Source: CAUSKK01 sp963532425 (lineage in GTDB: Bacteria; Pseudomonadota; Gammaproteobacteria; Cardiobacteriales; Cardiobacteriaceae). From it: a stretch of DNA of 64,000 bases. The stretch is taken from assembly GCA_963532425.1 (NCBI GenBank), contig CAUSKK010000010.1:1-64000 (forward strand), written 5' to 3'. The position numbers and the translations under genes were made by a program. Positions 61,329 to 64,000 of this stretch are shown here, one piece after another; positions within the stretch are counted from its first letter, which is position 1; every line of letters starts with the position of its first letter. The notes beneath the pieces are model-generated. The model was not told the DNA's origin. It saw only the letters and a list, made by a program, of their open reading frames with translations, and made no database searches.

Positions 61329-62056
61329 AGCGCTTCCCCCTAGGCCGGCGGTGCTGCCTGGCCTTGGCCCTGCTGCTGGCCCTGCCGGCCGGGGCCCAGG
61401 AGGAGGAGCCCCAGACCGTGGAGGCCCCGGTGATTCTCTACAGCGGCAAGGGCAAGGGCGAAGATGACCGGGTCATTCAGTACAGCGGCGACAGCAGCTC
61501 CCCCATCATCAAAAACCACCGGGCCGGCCGGCCGCAGATGCTGGAGAAGAGCAATCCCAGCAGCGCCGGCAGTGCTGGCCTCAACGCCTCGACCCACAAC
61601 GTCTATTCCTGCATCGACAACGGCCAGAAGGTCTTCGCCGACGAGGACAACAAGGCCAAGTTCACCAACTGCGTGCGCATTGCCAAGGCCGAATCCAAAA
61701 CCACCGCCAAAAGCGCCCTGACCTACACCATCGACGACCCCAACGCCGGTTTCCGCCCGGGTAATCTCACCGTGGTGAACAACGACGGCAACGTGGTCAG
61801 TCCGCCGACCACGCCCACGCCCAGCGCCGCCCCGGTGGCCGCCGGTGGCAGCAATGTCAGCATTTCCGTGCAGAGCAACGGCACGCCGGCGGTGGCCGTC
61901 TATGGCAACACCTGCTCCGGCGCCATCAGCTACCAGGGCCATACCTATATCTTCAACGAGCAGGAGGCCTGCCCCATTCCGCTGGAAGTGTTCCGCAGCC
62001 GTAAGCCGCTGGAGGCGTTGCCGGCCTACTATCTGCCCCCGGTACCCCAGAAATGA
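61325..62056 (+). CDS. Secreted protein with DUF4124-like segment
   Basis: 243 residues. The start codon runs into an exact palindrome that encodes KRF in the basic N-terminus of a signal peptide (MKRFPLGRRCCLALALLLAL, in parts; cleavage after AGA). The middle (NVYSCIDNGQKVFADEDNKAKFTNC, in parts) resembles the DUF4124 pattern with paired cysteines. A Thr/Pro/Ala-rich linker and a second Cys pair follow (NTCSGAI, EACPIP). The function is unknown. It overlaps the fabB-end frame and queH by 4 bp each. Confidence 0.7.
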   Translation: MKRFPLGRRCCLALALLLALPAGAQEEEPQTVEAPVILYSGKGKGEDDRVIQYSGDSSSPIIKNHRAGRPQMLEKSNPSSAGSAGLNASTHNVYSCIDNGQKVFADEDNKAKFTNCVRIAKAESKTTAKSALTYTIDDPNAGFRPGNLTVVNNDGNVVSPPTTPTPSAAPVAAGGSNVSISVQSNGTPAVAVYGNTCSGAISYQGHTYIFNEQEACPIPLEVFRSRKPLEALPAYYLPPVPQK

Positions 62057-62733
62057 TAGCCCTGCACGAACGGCCGAAGCTGCAAATGCCCGGCGGCCAC
62101 AATAAATTGCTGCTCCATTCCTGCTGTGCACCCTGCTCCGGCGAGGTCATGGAGGCGCTGCTGGCCTCGGCCATCGACTACACCATCTATTTCTATAACC
62201 CCAATATCCACCCGCGCAAGGAATACCTCATTCGCAAGGAGGAGAACATTCGCTTCGCCGAGAAGCACGGCATTCCCTTCATCGACTGCGACTATGACAC
62301 GGAAAATTGGTTCGAGCGCGCCAAGGGCATGGAGTGGGAGCCGGAGCGCGGCAAACGGTGCACCATGTGCTTCGACATGCGTTTCGAGAAAACCGCCCAG
62401 TACGCCCACGAAAACGGCTTTCCGGTGTTCACCAGCTCTTTGGGCATTTCGCGCTGGAAAAACATGAACCAAATCAACGACTGCGGCGAGCGGGCGGCGG
62501 CCAAATACCCGGGCCTCATCTACTGGACGTTCAACTGGCGCAAGGGCGGCGGCAGTGCCCGCATGATTGAAATCAGCAAGCGCGAGCGCTTCTACATGCA
62601 GGAGTATTGCGGCTGCGTCTATTCCCTGCGCGATACCAACGCCTGGCGCCTGTCCAAGGGCCGGGAAAAAATCAAAATCGGCACCATGTTCTATGGCGAA
62701 GACACCACCACCGAGGGGGGTGGGTTCCGTTAG
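62053..62733 (+). CDS. queH: Epoxyqueuosine reductase QueH
   Basis: Last step of queuosine synthesis in tRNA, the non-QueG type (formerly DUF208). The 226 residues hold the iron-sulphur cysteines HSCCAPCS (24, 25, 28), RCTMCFDMRF and EYCGCVYSL, with YNPNIHPRKEY and SSLGISRWKN. It is coupled to the upstream secreted protein gene by ATGA. The C-terminus (EDTTTEGGGFR) is Gly-rich; similar ends may be repeated just downstream. Confidence 0.94.
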   Translation: MIALHERPKLQMPGGHNKLLLHSCCAPCSGEVMEALLASAIDYTIYFYNPNIHPRKEYLIRKEENIRFAEKHGIPFIDCDYDTENWFERAKGMEWEPERGKRCTMCFDMRFEKTAQYAHENGFPVFTSSLGISRWKNMNQINDCGERAAAKYPGLIYWTFNWRKGGGSARMIEISKRERFYMQEYCGCVYSLRDTNAWRLSKGREKIKIGTMFYGEDTTTEGGGFR

Positions 62734-62835
62734 CTAGCGCAACAGGTGGCTTCGCCGCTCGCTAAGCCTTCGGCTTACCGGTAGCTTCGCCGTTCGCCAG
62801 CGCGGGTGGCTCCGCCGTTCGTTAGTCCTTCGGCC
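62734..62835 (+). repeat. Imperfect tandem repeat after queH
   Basis: Three units of roughly 35-40 bp contain GGTGGCTTCGCCGCTCGCTAA, GGTAGCTTCGCCGTTCGCCAG and GGTGGCTCCGCCGTTCGTTAG-like ends, each shown here only in outline. They read GGFAAR-stop, GSFAVRQ and GGSAVR-stop, resembling the queH end GGGFR-stop. They may be displaced queH ends or a simple local repeat. Confidence 0.55.
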
Positions 62836-62867
62836 TAGTGGTGGCGGTGCCGCCCTTGATTTCGCCA

Positions 62868-62897
62868 GAAGCGCTTCCTCCGGGGAGCGCTTTTTTT
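62868..62897 (+). terminator. Palindrome-built terminator after queH
   Basis: GAAGCGCTTCC pairs with GGGGAGCGCTT and is followed by seven T. It repeats the design seen after tpx and dpaA. Confidence 0.75.
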
Positions 62898-64000
62898 ATG
62901 ACCGCTTGATAGGCTCCGCCGGAAGATTCTCCGGAACGAAGCGCTTCCTTCTCGATGGCTAGACCGAAGCGCTTCGCTCTGGAAACTTGCAAAAATCCGA
63001 AGCGCTCCCCCTTTATCCGAACGGCCCGCCCGAAGCGCTTCCCTCGGCACTGCCCCGATTGGGAAGCGCTTCTTCCCTGACGTGCTCTAGGCCGAAGCAC
63101 TTCGTTCTCAAATAGCTTTGAAATCGGCGGAGTGAAAAATCTATCTCCTGAAACCGAAGCGCTTCGCTCTGGAAACCTGCAAAATCCGAAGCGCTCTCCC
63201 CTTCAGCTGAACAGCCCGCCCGAAGCGCTTCGTTGGAAGCCCCAGGGCGGGCCCAGCTTCTCAACGCAAAGCGCTGGGCTGGAAAAAATCCGGGCTTCCA
63301 GACCGAAGCGCTTCCAGCCCGCCGCTCCGTTTGATTTGATTACCGAAGCGGCTTCGCTAGGCGTTCCAGACCGAAGCGCTTCAACCGGCATCCACCAACA
63401 CCCCGGCCCGATTTTTCAGCCCAAAGGGGAGCGCTTCGTTTGAAGCAATAGCGGGAAATAACCAAAGCCTGTTCCAAAGTTGAAGCGCTTCACCCCTAAA
63501 GTTCAGCGGCTGGCGTGCAAAGATTGAGGCCAAACGAAGCGCTTCGGCCAGTGCCGAAAGAATCCTAGGCCCTGGCAAGTGAAGCGCTTTCTGCTGGCCC
63601 ACTGGAACCCAGCGCTTCCTTTCTAGAAGCGCTTCGGCCTTTTGCTTTTTTTAGAAACGAAGCGCTTCGGCCTGAACCCACAAATACCCTAGCCAGGTCT
63701 TCCCACTAAAAGGGGAAGCGCTTCGCTCTGGAATAGCTTTGAGGACGGGCCGGGGTGAAAACCTGTTTGCTGGAAGCGAAGCGCTTCGCCTCGATAGCCG
63801 TTGTTCGATGGGGAAGGGGAGCGCTTCGCTCTGGCGAGGCGTTGTTTTATCTACTGCTCAAAGCTTTGGGCCAAACGAAGCGCTTCGCCTCGGAAACGCC
63901 CCAGATTAGGAAGCGCTTCCTGCTGGCCCGTTGGAACGAAGCGCTCCCCTCGGGTCGGGAAATCCCAAAGCCCCGTTGCCAACGCCCAGAGCCTGGGCCG
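62898..64000. repeat. Palindrome array, no gene
   Basis: About 16 exact GAAGCGCTTC copies and several variants, including GAAGCGGCTTC with one inserted base near 63345, lie 20-80 bp apart to the window edge. A block at about 62967-63040 (GCTCTGGAAACTTGC) recurs at 63155-63230 (GCTCTGGAAACCTGC). A segment with AATAGCTTTGA occurs near 63112 and 63735. The short open frames here are repeat-derived and I call no gene. Confidence 0.88.

Noticed and set aside
62898..64000. Short open reading frames (60-100 codons) in the terminal array
   Set aside because: They consist of the repeat read in one of its stop-free frames (EAL, KRF, SAS), overlap each other on both strands and have no ribosome-binding sites.
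1..64000. GAAGCGCTTC as a classical DNA uptake sequence of the Neisseria or Pasteurellaceae type
   Set aside because: Known uptake words are asymmetric and differ in sequence; a symmetric word with such dense arrays does not fit, although a role in uptake is not excluded.
1..64000. GAAGCGCTTC as an operator for a single repressor
   Set aside because: It is too abundant and lies mostly inside genes and at gene 3-prime ends instead of at promoters.

Overview
The window is high-GC (about 60-65% by eye) DNA from a gammaproteobacterial chromosome. That placement rests on cmoA, the fabA-fabB pair, a six-subunit Na+-NQR operon with nqrM, secG followed directly by a tRNA-Leu(GAG) gene, the lptC-lptA-lptB-rpoN order, and ubiG followed by a MupP-type phosphatase and a YciK-type SDR. 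I cannot name the genus. I see no plasmid, phage or IS genes. The genes are almost all housekeeping; the unusual content lies between them.

Layout. 1-4.5 kb: cmoA, D-amino-acid transaminase, tpx, infA, a small secreted protein and fumC. 4.6-9.6 kb: dapD, nhaA, glmM, tpiA, secG and tRNA-Leu. 9.6-17.4 kb: nqrABCDEF, apbE (the flavin transferase that loads NqrB and NqrC) and nqrM (maturation factor). 17.4-24 kb: a ComEC-like DNA channel with a degenerate C-terminal domain, three tRNA genes, prmC, an Mrr-type nuclease, an MFS exporter, a YhcH-family protein and an orphan HTH antitoxin-like gene. 24-32.5 kb: a large repeat-rich secreted protein, an unknown gene, an acyltransferase, dusA and sbcC. 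32.7-42 kb: hemJ, ubiG, mupP, an SDR lacking its catalytic residues, kdsD, lptCAB, rpoN, mnmA, a secreted protein and a GIY-YIG/membrane protein. 42.2-50 kb: dusB, a 1.8-kb gene-free repeat array, dpaA, dacB, rluE, trpD, trpC and upp. 50-62.7 kb: a coupled chain (DUF3108 protein, glycosyltransferase, membrane protein, EpmB-like radical-SAM enzyme), hom, an aromatic/aspartate aminotransferase, an RDD protein, a YcbB-like L,D-transpeptidase, fabA-fabB, a secreted protein and queH. The last 1.27 kb is gene-free repeat array.

Two sequence phenomena stand out. First, the perfect palindrome GAAGCGCTTC occurs roughly 110 times by my eye count, plus many one-base variants, where chance predicts far fewer than one. 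It is packed every 20-60 bp in gene-free arrays, forms hairpin terminators when paired, and lies inside many genes, where its three frames read Glu-Ala-Leu, Lys-Arg-Phe or Ser-Ala-Ser without a stop. It has built most of a ~540-residue linker in one secreted protein and the N-terminus of the EpmB-like enzyme. In the arrays, segments bounded by palindromes recur in different orders.

Second, at least five genes (cmoA, apbE, the YhcH-family gene, the YciK-like SDR, fabB), and perhaps queH, are followed at once by one to three extra copies of their own 3-prime end in the same orientation. The copies differ mostly by synonymous or conservative changes, so they look like ends of diverged alleles. 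This resembles the scar left by elements that insert into the 3-prime end of a gene and supply a replacement end, but here only about 60-140 bp separates the copies.
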